This document shows, one piece after another, positions 43,365 through 51,720 of a stretch of 64,000 nt of DNA; position 1 is the stretch's first letter, and each line of letters opens with the position of its first letter. The notes under the pieces are model-generated. The model worked only from the letters and a program-made list of their open reading frames with translations. It ran no database searches and was not told the DNA's origin. The stretch is from assembly GCF_000718775.1 (NCBI RefSeq), contig NZ_JOCB01000020.1, positions 23,911-87,910 on the forward strand. The letters are read 5' to 3'. The position numbers were made by a program, and so were the translations under genes. This stretch comes from Streptomyces sp. NRRL S-31. GTDB taxonomy: Bacteria > Actinomycetota > Actinomycetes > Streptomycetales > Streptomycetaceae.

Positions 43365-43568
43365 ATGGACGAGAACACCCGCTACCAGGTGCTGCGCAAC
43401 GACGAGGAGCAGTACTCCCTCTGGCCCGTGGACATCGAGGTGCCCGCCGGCTGGCAGCCCGTCGGCAAGGAGGGCACCGTGGCCGAGTGCTCCGCGTACG
43501 TCGACGAGGTCTGGACCGACATGCGGCCCAAGAGCCTGCGCGAACGCATGGAGAACGCCGGCGCCTGA
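43365..43568 (+). CDS. MbtH-like protein
   Basis: Small NRPS partner protein of 67 residues, full length for the family. It binds A domains and aids their folding and adenylation activity. The family signature is clear: NDEEQYSLWP (residues 22... of the N-terminal half, ending at P21), PAGW, and the C-terminal VDEVWTDMRPKSLRERM segment. The ATG at 43365 has the purine-rich GAAAGAAGG at 43352-43360. The frame is open back to a GTG at 43218 that overlaps the NRPS stop, but the added residues are Arg/Pro/Thr-rich and unlike the family, so the ATG is preferred. It probably serves the ten A domains encoded just upstream. Confidence 0.96.
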   Translation: MDENTRYQVLRNDEEQYSLWPVDIEVPAGWQPVGKEGTVAECSAYVDEVWTDMRPKSLRERMENAGA

Positions 43569-43702
43569 GCGGCGTACCCGCACCGACACGCCGGGCCGGC
43601 CGCACCCGCGCCGGCCCGGCGCCTCCCCCCCCACGCGTCGCCGTCCCGGCGCCCCACCGCCCTCGGCCCCCACCGCACCGCATCCCACCCGAGGAGCCCG
43701 CC

Positions 43703-44296
43703 ATGACCCCCGTCCTGCGCACCGAACGCCTGGACTTCCTCCCCTACCGGCCCGAACACGAGGACGACTTCGTCGCCCTGCTGCGCGACGCCGAGGTGTG
43801 CCGCTGGATGGGGCAGGACCTCGTGCCCGAACCGCGGTTGCGCGAGCTGTTCCGGGCCATCCTCACCGACGTCTACCCCCAGCGCCGGTTCGACGTCTGG
43901 GGCGTGTGGCTGGAGGGCGCCTACGCCGGCCACGCCGAGGTGAAGCCGACCGGCAACGTCGACGGCCATGAACTGGTCACCGCCCTCGCCCCCGCGTTCT
44001 GGGGGCGCGGACTGGGCGGCGAGGCGGTACGCGGCCTGCTCCGGCACGCCGCCGACAACCTGGGGCTGACCGAGGCGTACGGCATGGTCGGCGCCGGGAA
44101 CACCGCCAGCCTGTCGATGTGCCGGCGCCTGGGCTTCCGCCACCTCCGCGACGTCGTCGCCGACGACGGCTCCGTGACGAAGCTGCTGGTCATCTCCACG
44201 GCCACCGCGCCGGACACACCGGAGGGCGGACACGGGGCGACGGAGACGGCCGGGGCGGCGCGTGCCGTGGGCGGGCCCGGCGAGGACCCCGCATGA
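43703..44296 (+). CDS. GNAT-family N-acetyltransferase (RimJ/RimL type)
   Basis: Acetyl-CoA-dependent acyltransferase of 197 residues. The N-terminal LRTERLDFLPYRPED-like opening, the acceptor-side core, the acetyl-CoA loop WGRGLGGEA, and the N-T-A-S-x-x-M-C-x-x-L-G-F segment are typical of the RimJ/RimL (Acetyltransf_3) branch. The last 30 residues are a low-complexity tail. The start at 43703 has GAGGAG at 43691-43696. Its stop overlaps the start of the MFS gene (ATGA at 44293-44296), so the two are translationally coupled. Position in the cluster suggests tailoring or self-protection by acetylating an amine of the peptide (two basic residues are predicted), but that is inference. Confidence 0.86.
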   Translation: MTPVLRTERLDFLPYRPEHEDDFVALLRDAEVCRWMGQDLVPEPRLRELFRAILTDVYPQRRFDVWGVWLEGAYAGHAEVKPTGNVDGHELVTALAPAFWGRGLGGEAVRGLLRHAADNLGLTEAYGMVGAGNTASLSMCRRLGFRHLRDVVADDGSVTKLLVISTATAPDTPEGGHGATETAGAARAVGGPGEDPA

Positions 44297-45552
44297 GCCG
44301 GGCGCCGCTGCGTGCGGACGCCGCCGGTGCGGCGGGGACCGGGCCCGCGCCGGGGCTGTGGCGGAACCGGGACTTCAACCTGCTGTGGACCGGCCAGTGC
44401 CTGTCCGACCTGGGCGGCGCCCTGGTGGACCTGGCGCTGCCCCTGCTGGTGCTCCAGCTGACCGGGTCCCCGGCCCGGGCCGGGCTCGTCGGCACCGCCG
44501 GACTGGTCACCACCCTGGTGTGCCGGCTGCCCGCCGGCGTCCTCGCCGACCGCTTCGACCGGCGCCGGCTGATGATCGTCTGCGATCTGCTGCGGCTCGC
44601 CGGGTACGCCCTGCTCGGCTGGGCGGTCGCGGCGGGCACCGCGAGCCTGCCGTTGATCGTCGCCGTGGTGGTCGCCGGTGCCGCCGCCACGGCCGTGTTC
44701 AGCACCGCCGAGCACGCCTGCGTCCGCAATCTGGTCCGCCCCGACCAGCTCACCGCCGCCGTCGCCCGCAACGAGGCGCGGGCCTACGGCGTCTCGCTGG
44801 CCGGGCCGCCGCTGGGCGGCCTGCTGTTCGGGCTCGGCCGCGCCCTGCCCTTCCTCGGCAACGCCCTGAGCTACCTGTTCTCCCTGCTGGCCGTCTCCGG
44901 CATCCGCCGGCCCCTCCAGGAGGCCCGGCGGGCACGGGCGCAGGAGGCACCGGCGGTCGGCGCCTCAGCCGCGCAGGGCCTGCGCTTCCTGCTGGGCCAC
45001 CCCTTCCTGCGCGCCCTGCTGGTGATCGCCGCCCCGCTGAACATGGCCTTCACCGGCATGATCTTCGCGATGACCCTCGCGCTGCGCCGGGCCGGCGCCC
45101 CACCGGCCCTGGTGGGCCTCGCCGGCACGATCTTCGCGCTGGGCGGCCTCCTCGGCGCCTTCCTGGCACCGGTGCTCCAGCGGCGGCTGCGGCTCCCCGT
45201 CCTGATCACACTGCTGTGCTGGGCGACCGCCGCGCTGATGGCGGTCAGCACGCTGCTGGCCGGCACGGTGCAGGCCGCCGTACCCCTGGCCGCCGCCGTG
45301 TTCCTCGGGCCCACCGCGAACGCGGCCCTCTTCGCCCACCAGGCCGCCGTCACCCCCGACCACCTGCAAGGCCGCGTGGTCGGCGGCGTCCTGCTCGCCG
45401 CCGGTTCGGCCGCCGCGCTCGCCCCCGCCCTGGCCGGCGCCCTGCTGGCCCGCTTCAGCCCGGCCCCGGCCATGCTGGTCTTCCCGCTGCTGGTCACCGC
45501 CGCCGCGATGACCGCCACCTTCGGCAAGGGCATCCGGACCGTGCCCGGCTAG
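44293..45552 (+). CDS. MFS transporter, probable peptide exporter
   Basis: Integral membrane transporter of 419 residues with about 12 hydrophobic segments. Motif A between TM2 and TM3 reads GVLADRFDRRRLM. The N-terminal NRDFNLLWTGQCLSDLG is typical of the EntS/MFS_3-like group of siderophore and drug exporters. Its start overlaps the acetyltransferase stop by four bases. As the last gene of the rightward cluster block it is the natural candidate for export of, and resistance to, the decapeptide. The substrate is inferred from context only. Confidence 0.9.
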   Translation: MSRAPLRADAAGAAGTGPAPGLWRNRDFNLLWTGQCLSDLGGALVDLALPLLVLQLTGSPARAGLVGTAGLVTTLVCRLPAGVLADRFDRRRLMIVCDLLRLAGYALLGWAVAAGTASLPLIVAVVVAGAAATAVFSTAEHACVRNLVRPDQLTAAVARNEARAYGVSLAGPPLGGLLFGLGRALPFLGNALSYLFSLLAVSGIRRPLQEARRARAQEAPAVGASAAQGLRFLLGHPFLRALLVIAAPLNMAFTGMIFAMTLALRRAGAPPALVGLAGTIFALGGLLGAFLAPVLQRRLRLPVLITLLCWATAALMAVSTLLAGTVQAAVPLAAAVFLGPTANAALFAHQAAVTPDHLQGRVVGGVLLAAGSAAALAPALAGALLARFSPAPAMLVFPLLVTAAAMTATFGKGIRTVPG

Positions 45553-45603
45553 CACGGGCGCACAGGGGCTGCGCGGGCGGCCGACACGCGCTGTAATGGC
45601 GAC

Positions 45604-48069
45604 GTGGTGAGTGAGGGCGCCGCGATCGGCGAGAACGCGATCGGCGGGAAGAAGACGGGACCGGAGCGTGCCGAAGCCGCCCTCGCCTCGCTGACGGCGT
45701 CCCCGGCCGCCCCGGACCGGACGCGCCGGGTCCTGGAGCAGGCGCTCGTGTTCGCCGGGGCCTCCTTCGCCGGGGTGTACACGCCCGGCGACGACCCCGC
45801 GCTGCTCACCCTCGCCGAGTCGGCCGGTCTGCCGCGTACCCTGTGCGGCCTGCGGGACGGCTACCCGGTGGCCGGCTCCTTCCCGGTCGCCGAGGTGTAC
45901 CGCACCCGGCGCGCGCTCTGGCGGGACCCCGCCGGACCGGCCGGCCACCCGGACGCGCGCCGCACCCCGGCCGCCGGCTTCGCCCTGGCCGTGCTGCCGC
46001 TCGTCCCGGCGGACGGCGGCTGCCTGCTGGCCGCCGGCGAGCGCCCCGGCGGATTCGGTCCCGACGAACGGGCCTGCCTGGAGCTGATCGCCCGCGCCGT
46101 CGCCGTACCCGGCCCGGCCGCCGTCCGGGACACCGGCGAACCGCCCGCGGACGGCTTCAGCCTGGCCATGGACACCGGCCGGGTCGAGGCCGGCACGGAG
46201 CTGCTGCGGCTGTTCGGGATCGGCCGGGAGGGCTTCGACGGCAGGGTGGAGACCCTGCTCGGCCATGCGGTGCCCGAGGACCTGCCGGCGCTGATGTCCG
46301 TGGTGGAGGCCGACCACATGTCCGTCGGCGAACGCGAGCTGGAGTTCCGCGTCCACCGCTCCGCGGGCCCGCCCAGGTGGCTGCGGCTGCGGGGCCGCCT
46401 GGTGCCCGGCGGCGAGGGCCGTGCCGCCCGGCTCGTCGGCACGCTCGCCGACGCCTCCACGCTGAGCTCCGACGTCACCGACGTGGCCCGGGTGCAGCGG
46501 CTGGCCGCCGCCCTCGCCACCGCCGGCACCGTCAAGGACGTCGGCCGGGCCGTCGTCGCCGCCCTGCGCCGACCGCTCCGAGCCGACCGGATCGCCCTGG
46601 CCGAGCTGGAGAACGACCGGCTGGTCTTCACCGTCCTCGACCCGCCCGGCCCCGACGCCTGGCCCGAGCTGTGGCGCAGCGAGTGGCGCACCGAGTGGCC
46701 GGACGCGCCGGTGCGGGCCATGCCCACCCTGGCCGCCGCGCTGCGCGCGGGCCGGGCCCGGATATGGCCCGCCGGAGCGCCGCTGGAGCCCGCCCTCGGC
46801 GAGGTCGGCCCCGGTGGTCTCGCCGTGCTGCCGCTGCCCGCCGGCGGTCGCGTGGCCGGCGCCTGCCTGATCGGCTGGGACCGCCCGCACGACTTCCCTT
46901 CCGACGAACGCGCCCTGCTCACCGCCTGCGCCGGGCTGACCGGCCAGGCCCTGCTGCGCGCCCACGCCTTCGACGCCGAGCACGAACTCGTCGGCATGCT
47001 CCAGCGCACCCTGCTGCCGCGCCGCCTGCCCCGGCTGCCCGGCGGGGTCGCCGTCGCCCGCTACCTGCCCACCACGGCCGGCCTGGACGTCGGCGGCGAC
47101 TGGTACGACGTGATCCCGCTCGCCGACCACCACGTCGCCCTCGTCATCGGCGACGTCCAGGGCCACAACGCGGGCGCCGCCACCCTGATGGGCCAGATGC
47201 GCACCGCCCTGCGCGCCTACGCGGCCGAGGGCCACGCCCCGGACGTGGTCGTCGCGCACGCCAACCGGCTGCTGCTGGACATGGAGACCGACCTCTTCGC
47301 CACCTGCGCCTACGTCGACGTCGACATGGAGGACGGCACCGCCTGGTGCGTACGCGCCGGACACCTCCAGCCGGTGCTGCGCCACCCGGACGGCGGCACC
47401 GAGATCCTGCGGGCCGAGGGCGGGCCGCCGCTGGGCGTGCTGGCCCGGGCCGAGTTCCCGATGACCCCGCTGCGGCTCCGCCCCGGCACCGTGCTCGCGC
47501 TGACCACCGACGGCCTGGTGGAGTCGCCGGGCACCGACCTCGACACCGGCATGGACCGGCTGGCCCGCGAACTGGCCGCCGCCGACCCCGCCCACCTCGG
47601 CCTGGTCGCCGACGCGCTGCTGACCGGCGCCCACCGCGGCGACGACGTGGCGCTGCTGCTGATGCGCTACGACGGCATGGCCGTACGGCCGCTCAGGGAG
47701 AGCTGGACGGTGTGGCGGGTGCCGGAGGCGGCCCGGCACGCCCGCCGGTTCACCCGGCGCACCCTGCGCGCCTGGGACGTACCCGGGGACACGGTCGACG
47801 CGGCCCTGCTGGTGGTCTCCGAACTCGTCACCAACGCGCTGGTGCACACCGGCGGCCCGGTCCGCCTCGACCTCAGCCTGGTCGGCCACCGGCTGCGGCT
47901 GGCCGTCGCGGACTCCTCCCCGCGCAGCCCCGCGCAGCCCACCAGCATCGGCTGGGAGGCCACCGGCGGCCGGGGGATCCTGCTGGTGGAGGCCGTGTCG
48001 GCGGCCTGGGGCACGGTTCCGGTCAGCGGCGGCAAACAGGTCTGGGCGGATCTCGTACCCGGCGGCTGA
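45604..48069 (+). CDS. SpoIIE-family protein phosphatase with GAF/PAS sensors and C-terminal ATPase domain
   Basis: Multidomain regulator of 821 residues. A GAF-like region (about 40-170) is followed by a PAS-like fold (about 185-290), a second GAF region (about 295-450), a PP2C/SpoIIE phosphatase domain (about 460-690, metal-binding GGDWYD with D499, and GDVQGHN) and a HATPase_c anti-sigma-kinase-like domain (about 700-815, N-box N744 in SELVTNALVH). Such Streptomyces proteins dephosphorylate anti-sigma-factor antagonists and can also act as kinases, linking signals to stress or developmental sigma factors. The start is taken as the first of two tandem GTGs (45604, 45607). Only 51 bp separate it from the MFS gene, but the function is general regulation, so the cluster probably ends at 45552. 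Confidence 0.92.
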   Translation: MVSEGAAIGENAIGGKKTGPERAEAALASLTASPAAPDRTRRVLEQALVFAGASFAGVYTPGDDPALLTLAESAGLPRTLCGLRDGYPVAGSFPVAEVYRTRRALWRDPAGPAGHPDARRTPAAGFALAVLPLVPADGGCLLAAGERPGGFGPDERACLELIARAVAVPGPAAVRDTGEPPADGFSLAMDTGRVEAGTELLRLFGIGREGFDGRVETLLGHAVPEDLPALMSVVEADHMSVGERELEFRVHRSAGPPRWLRLRGRLVPGGEGRAARLVGTLADASTLSSDVTDVARVQRLAAALATAGTVKDVGRAVVAALRRPLRADRIALAELENDRLVFTVLDPPGPDAWPELWRSEWRTEWPDAPVRAMPTLAAALRAGRARIWPAGAPLEPALGEVGPGGLAVLPLPAGGRVAGACLIGWDRPHDFPSDERALLTACAGLTGQALLRAHAFDAEHELVGMLQRTLLPRRLPRLPGGVAVARYLPTTAGLDVGGDWYDVIPLADHHVALVIGDVQGHNAGAATLMGQMRTALRAYAAEGHAPDVVVAHANRLLLDMETDLFATCAYVDVDMEDGTAWCVRAGHLQPVLRHPDGGTEILRAEGGPPLGVLARAEFPMTPLRLRPGTVLALTTDGLVESPGTDLDTGMDRLARELAAADPAHLGLVADALLTGAHRGDDVALLLMRYDGMAVRPLRESWTVWRVPEAARHARRFTRRTLRAWDVPGDTVDAALLVVSELVTNALVHTGGPVRLDLSLVGHRLRLAVADSSPRSPAQPTSIGWEATGGRGILLVEAVSAAWGTVPVSGGKQVWADLVPGG

Positions 48070-48136
48070 CCGGCCGGCCGGGTGCGTACGGGCTCCGTTC
48101 GGGGCGGTTGGGGAGGCGCGTCCCACAACTCCTGCC

Positions 48137-48142
48137 TAGGGT
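48137..48142 (+). promoter_or_regulatory. Candidate -10 box for a leaderless transcript
   Basis: TAGGGT matches the actinobacterial -10 pattern TANNNT and lies 8 bases before the GTG at 48151, so transcription would begin at or within a base or two of the start codon. No good -35 or Shine-Dalgarno sequence is visible. Confidence 0.35.
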
Positions 48143-48150
48143 CGGTAGGC

Positions 48151-48423
48151 GTGGCACACACCTTCGAAGAACTGGTGCAGAAGCAGCGCGCGGCCGACGC
48201 GGCCCAGGCCACGGTCGAGGACCTGCGGGACACCTACGGACCGCCGGCCGAACGCCGGATGACGGGCGCCCAGTCGGGCACCTACGAGACCGCCCTGCGG
48301 GCCTGGCGCGACCTGGCCCGGGACGCGCAGACCGCGGTCAGCGAGTACGCCAAGGACACCGGCCGGCCGCGCCGCGAGGTCGAGGCCGAGGTCGAGCGGG
48401 CCGCGGCGGAGGAGGGTAGCTGA
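48151..48423 (+). CDS. Small conserved hypothetical protein, helical
   Basis: Hypothetical protein of 90 residues, rich in Ala, Glu, Arg and Asp, predicted largely helical with heptad-like spacing, and with no membrane segment or catalytic motif. It opens with MAHTFEELVQKQRAAD. Proteins of this look are common as unnamed small proteins in Streptomyces. The frame is open to 48082, but the upstream part reads as non-coding, so GTG 48151 is chosen; a TAGGGT box just upstream agrees. I cannot assign a function. Confidence 0.7.
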   Translation: MAHTFEELVQKQRAADAAQATVEDLRDTYGPPAERRMTGAQSGTYETALRAWRDLARDAQTAVSEYAKDTGRPRREVEAEVERAAAEEGS

Positions 48424-48513
48424 GGGTGCCGTGCGGCGCGCGGTGAGCGGTGCCGGCCGGCTGACCGGCGCCCACCGGCGCATCCGCGGCGCTCCGCCGG
48501 GTACCCGCCGGCC

Positions 48514-48882
48514 ATGGACACAGCCATGTACGAAGCAGCGACGGGCGCTCAGGCCTTCGGATACGTCCTCATCCTGGTCGCCGGAGTGGCCCTGGTCGTC
48601 GGCATCATCTGGGCCTTCCGGCTGGGCTTCAAGGTGCGCGAGCGCGAACCGGCGCCGCCGCGCCCGGAGGAGCAGCCCAAGCTGCCGCCGTCGGGACCGG
48701 TCCGGGAGACCCGTGAGGTCCGTGAGCCGGACGAGGTGCCCCGGGCCACCGAAGAGGGCGAGCGTCTGACTCCCCATCAGCTCGGCAACGTCGGCACCCG
48801 GCGCGCCGACGACCAGAGCCGCCCCCGCTGGTCCCCCGGTTCCAGCGGGTCCTTCGGCGGCGGAGGCGGCGGCCGGACCTGA
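48514..48882 (+). CDS. DUF6479-type small membrane protein
   Basis: Membrane-anchored protein of 122 residues. One transmembrane helix (about residues 14-36, GYVLILVAGVALVVGIIWAF) is followed by a basic, Pro/Glu-rich cytoplasmic tail with REPAPPRPEEQPKLP, REVREPDEVPR and RLTPHQLGNVGTRRA segments, and a Gly/Ser-rich end. These tail motifs resemble the Streptomyces family usually listed as DUF6479; its function is unknown. The start could be 48514 or the second ATG at 48526; neither has a strong ribosome site. It stands alone between hypothetical genes. Confidence 0.75.
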   Translation: MDTAMYEAATGAQAFGYVLILVAGVALVVGIIWAFRLGFKVREREPAPPRPEEQPKLPPSGPVRETREVREPDEVPRATEEGERLTPHQLGNVGTRRADDQSRPRWSPGSSGSFGGGGGGRT

Positions 48883-49013
48883 ACCGGCGCGGGACGGCCC
48901 GCGTTTGCCGGGGCGCGGCCCGGGGACCCGCCCGGACACGGACGGTCCCCCGGGCCCTGACGGCCCAGACGGCCCCGGCAGCGATCCCGCGGTGGGCGGG
49001 AGACAGAGGGAAG

Positions 49014-49196
49014 ATGAGTGACGTGACGGCGCGTGCCAGCGAGAAACCGGCCATACCCGACGAGACGGGCTGGGCCCAGGCCCGCCGACGGCGGGACCGG
49101 GGAGTACGGACCTGTCTGCCGGCGGTACTGGACCGCACGTCGGCGCGGTCCCAGGGCGCGGGCGCCGAGGACAACATCGTCCGCGGCGAGGACTGA
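49014..49196 (+). CDS. Possible small protein
   Basis: Open frame of 60 codons starting at ATG 49014 with GAGGGAAG directly upstream. The product is polar and Arg/Ala-rich with no recognised motif. The good ribosome site and the absence of a rival gene are the only support. It could equally be chance. Confidence 0.33.
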   Translation: MSDVTARASEKPAIPDETGWAQARRRRDRGVRTCLPAVLDRTSARSQGAGAEDNIVRGED

Positions 49197-49233
49197 ACGA
49201 CCGGGACGTCGTCCCGTTCGGCCTGTCCGGCCG

Positions 49234-49327
49234 CACGTGGCAGCCGTCGCCCGGCCCATATGGCAGTGGTCGCCCGGCCCATGTGGCAGTGGTCGCGCGG
49301 TCGCACGTGGCAGCCGTCGCCGTCCGC
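49234..49327. repeat. Four tandem copies of a 23-24 bp unit
   Basis: Copies begin at 49234, 49257, 49280 and 49304 with spacing 23, 23 and 24 bp. Each starts CACGTGGCAG or CAT(A/G)TGGCAG and continues with a GTCGC(C/G)CGG-like half. The array lies in the gene-free 262 bp before the alpha/beta hydrolase gene. It could be an array of protein-binding sites or a variable-number repeat. Confidence 0.75.
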
Positions 49328-49458
49328 GGCGGTGCGCCGCGGCCCATGCGCTCTCGCCCCAGCCGCCGTGCGCTCTGAGGCCAGGCCGAGTGGCTTGTTC
49401 CCGTAGGTTCGGCCCAGCGCTGGAGGCGCGTGTCCTTCCCTTCCCCGAGGAGCCTGCC

Positions 49459-50172
49459 ATGACCGATCCCACCATTGTTCTCGTCCACGGAGCGTTCGCG
49501 GACGCTTCTTCCTACGCCCCTGTCACCGCCCGGCTGCTGAAGCGCGGGTTCAAGGTCATCGCTCCCGGCGTGCCCAACCGCAGCCTGCTGGGTGACGCCG
49601 AGTACGTGGCGTCCGTCGTGCGCGGTGTCGAGGGGCCGGTGGTCCTCGTCGGTCACTCCTACGGCGGCGCCGTCATCACGATGGCCGGGACCGAGGACAA
49701 CGTGAAGGCCCTGGTGTACCTCTCGGGGTACGCGCTCGAGGAGGGCGAGAGCCTGGGTGAGCTCCAGGGCGGCTTCCCCGACTCAAAGCTGGGCGCCGCT
49801 CTCGTCTACACGCCGTCGCCGCTGGCGGACTACGACGAGAAGAACCCTGACGTCACCGTCGACATCGAGAAGTTCCCCGAGGTTGTGGCCGCCGACGTGG
49901 ACCCGGAGTTCGCCGCCGTGCTGGCGTCGTCGCAGCGTCCGCTGGCGGGTCTGGCGTTCGCCGAGAAGGCGACCGCCGCGGCCTGGAAGACGAAGCCGGC
50001 CTGGGCGGTCGTCTCCAGCTCCGACACGACCATCAATCCCGAGGTGGAGCGCTTCGGCTACCGCCGTGCCGGAATCGACTTCGTGGAGATCGACTCCTCG
50101 CACATGGTGATGCTCTCCCACCCCGACGAGGTCGTGGACATCATCGTGCAGGCGGTCGAAGCGACCAGGTGA
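49459..50172 (+). CDS. Alpha/beta hydrolase
   Basis: Cytoplasmic hydrolase of 237 residues, normal for the Abhydrolase_6 type. The oxyanion segment VLVHGAFADASSY is at residues 7-19. The nucleophile elbow is GHSYGG at about 65-70 (Ser67). The catalytic His is in DSSHMVMLSHP near the C-terminus (about 214), with an acidic partner probably in the SSSDTT strand. Sequences of this kind are esterase-like proteins of unknown substrate, often salicylate-esterase-like. GAGGAG lies just before ATG 49459. It stands alone, downstream of the 23-bp repeat array and convergent with the isochorismatase-family gene. Its codon use is less extreme than that of the NRPS genes. Confidence 0.88.
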   Translation: MTDPTIVLVHGAFADASSYAPVTARLLKRGFKVIAPGVPNRSLLGDAEYVASVVRGVEGPVVLVGHSYGGAVITMAGTEDNVKALVYLSGYALEEGESLGELQGGFPDSKLGAALVYTPSPLADYDEKNPDVTVDIEKFPEVVAADVDPEFAAVLASSQRPLAGLAFAEKATAAAWKTKPAWAVVSSSDTTINPEVERFGYRRAGIDFVEIDSSHMVMLSHPDEVVDIIVQAVEATR

Positions 50173-50285
50173 GACCGTACGCGGCGCGGGCGGAGAGGCT
50201 TGCCGCCGATCCGCTCCCGCCGCGGCCGACGACGGTGTGAGCCGGGCGGGCTCCACGGGCCGGTGGCGCGGGGACCGCGCTCCGG

Positions 50286-50870
50286 TCAGCCGCGGGTCTT
50301 GGCGAGGAGGTCCGCGATCTCGGCGGCCGTGCCGCTCTCCCCGAGCCGCGGGAAGATCCGCTCGACGCTGTTGGCGTGCGCCCCGGCGTCGGCGTCGGCC
50401 ATCGCGTCGGTGGCGAGCGTGACGTGGTAGCCGTGCGCGTAGGCGTCCCGGGCGGTGGACTCCACGCCGATGCTGGTGGCGATCCCGGTCAGCACGATCT
50501 GTGTGATCCCCCGGCGGCGCAGCTGGACATCCAGGTCGGTGCCGTGGAAGGCGCTCCAGTTGTGCTTGGTGACGTGGATGTCGCCGGGGTGGCCGGACAA
50601 CTCGTCGACGATGACGTCCCAGCCCTCGGGGAAGGCGAGCCCGCGCGCCTGCCGTTCGGTGCGGCCGGGCACGGCGTCCGCCCCGTCGGCCGCGAAGGAG
50701 ACCCGGACCAGGACCACGGGCAGCCCGTGGGAGCGGAAGGCGGCGGCGAGCCCGGCGGTGCGGGAGACGACCTCCGGGCCCGGGTACGGCTGGGTGGGCA
50801 TGGCCACGATGCCGTTCTGGAGGTCGATCGCGACGAGGGCGGTACGGGGGTCGAGCGTGCTGAGCGACAT
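50286..50870 (-). CDS. Isochorismatase-family hydrolase lacking the catalytic cysteine
   Basis: Protein of 194 residues with the isochorismatase fold. The acid is in TALVAIDLQNG (Asp about 16) and the Lys in HVTKHNWSAF (about 102). The third position, normally Cys in amidase-type members (GxxxxxCVxxTA), is Gly in GIATSIGVESTARDAY. Loss of this Cys is known in true isochorismatases such as EntB and PhzD, which do not need a nucleophile, so an amidase role is unlikely. The start is ATG at 50870 on the minus strand with GAAAGG about 14 bases upstream. There is no isochorismate-synthesis neighbour in the window, so the substrate is open. Confidence 0.87.
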   Translation of the reverse strand: MSLSTLDPRTALVAIDLQNGIVAMPTQPYPGPEVVSRTAGLAAAFRSHGLPVVLVRVSFAADGADAVPGRTERQARGLAFPEGWDVIVDELSGHPGDIHVTKHNWSAFHGTDLDVQLRRRGITQIVLTGIATSIGVESTARDAYAHGYHVTLATDAMADADAGAHANSVERIFPRLGESGTAAEIADLLAKTRG

Positions 50871-51265
50871 CGGTCGGTCGGGCCTTTCGGGGGTTGCGGG
50901 GTGTGCCGGGCCGAGGGACGGCCGGGTTCGGTCGTGACCGGCCGCGCTGCGCGCCGGTCGACCGGGGGATTGCCCAAGGGGCACGTGGGTCGGGCCGGGC
51001 CGGGCCGCGACGTCCGGTGCGGTGCGTCGGGAGACCGTGCGTCGGGAGGCGGAGGACCACGCGCGGACCGGCCGGTGCGGTGCGGGGGGAACGCGGTGGC
51101 GGCGGCGGACGCGCACCGCGCGCCGGGACGGGCGGGGGTGCGGGGCGCCGAGCGGCACCCGGCCGCGCACGGCCGGGGACGGGTGGCCGCGCCGGTCGCC
51201 GGGCCCGTGCGTCGGCTCCGGTCGCCGCGCGCGGCCGCTCCGGGGCCGTGCGGTGGGTCTCACGA
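50871..51265. other. Gene-free gap
   Basis: These 395 bases between two leftward genes hold no ORF I can support and no clear hairpin or repeat array. The part next to 50870 should carry the promoter of the isochorismatase-family gene. The rest is very GC-rich sequence in which I see nothing. Confidence 0.5.
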
Positions 51266-51703
51266 TCACGGCCGGGACAGCCGTTCCATCAGCTCCAGCG
51301 CCGTGAGGACCGTCCGCCGCTCCTCCTCGGTGTAGCGGTCCTGGAAGGCGCGGGCCAGCCACTCCTCGCGCACCTGCCGGTTCCCCTCGACGCGCGCCCG
51401 GCCGGAGTCGGTCAGGGTGACGAGCTGCCGGCGGCCGTCGTCGGGGTCGGGGGCGCGGCGGACCAGTCCGTGCTGCTCCAGCGCGGCCAGCGTGGTGGCC
51501 ATGGACTGCGGGCGCACCCCCTCGGCGGCGGCGAGCGCGCTGGCCGTGGCCGCGCCGTGCTTGCCCACCAGGGTGAGCGCCGACTCCTGCGAGGGGCTGA
51601 GGTCGGCGTCCTGCGCCACCTCCCGGATGCGGCGCCGCAGCCTGCTGAAGACGACGCGCAGGTCGCGCGCGGCACGCACGGCGGATTCGGAGATGTCGGC
51701 CAT
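51266..51703 (-). CDS. MarR-family transcriptional regulator
   Basis: Winged-helix DNA-binding regulator of 145 residues, typical size for a MarR dimer subunit. The recognition region LSPSQESALTLVGKHG, the helix-turn-helix around ATASALAAAEGVRPQSMATT and the wing DPDDGRRQLVTLTDSG are all present. The gene is divergent from the FAD/Fe-S oxidoreductase, with 194 bp between start codons and repeated GACTGT/GACAGT boxes in the gap, so autoregulation and control of the oxidoreductase operon are likely. The ligand is unknown. Confidence 0.92.
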   Translation of the reverse strand: MADISESAVRAARDLRVVFSRLRRRIREVAQDADLSPSQESALTLVGKHGAATASALAAAEGVRPQSMATTLAALEQHGLVRRAPDPDDGRRQLVTLTDSGRARVEGNRQVREEWLARAFQDRYTEEERRTVLTALELMERLSRP

Positions 51704-51720
51704 GGCGCCAGGCTATGACC

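Noticed and set aside
43218..43568. MbtH-like protein starting at the GTG overlapping the NRPS stop
   Set aside because: The added 49 residues are low-complexity and unlike the family; the ATG at 43365 has a clear purine-rich site.
49234..49327. CRISPR array
   Set aside because: Units are contiguous 23-24 bp tandem copies without unique spacers.
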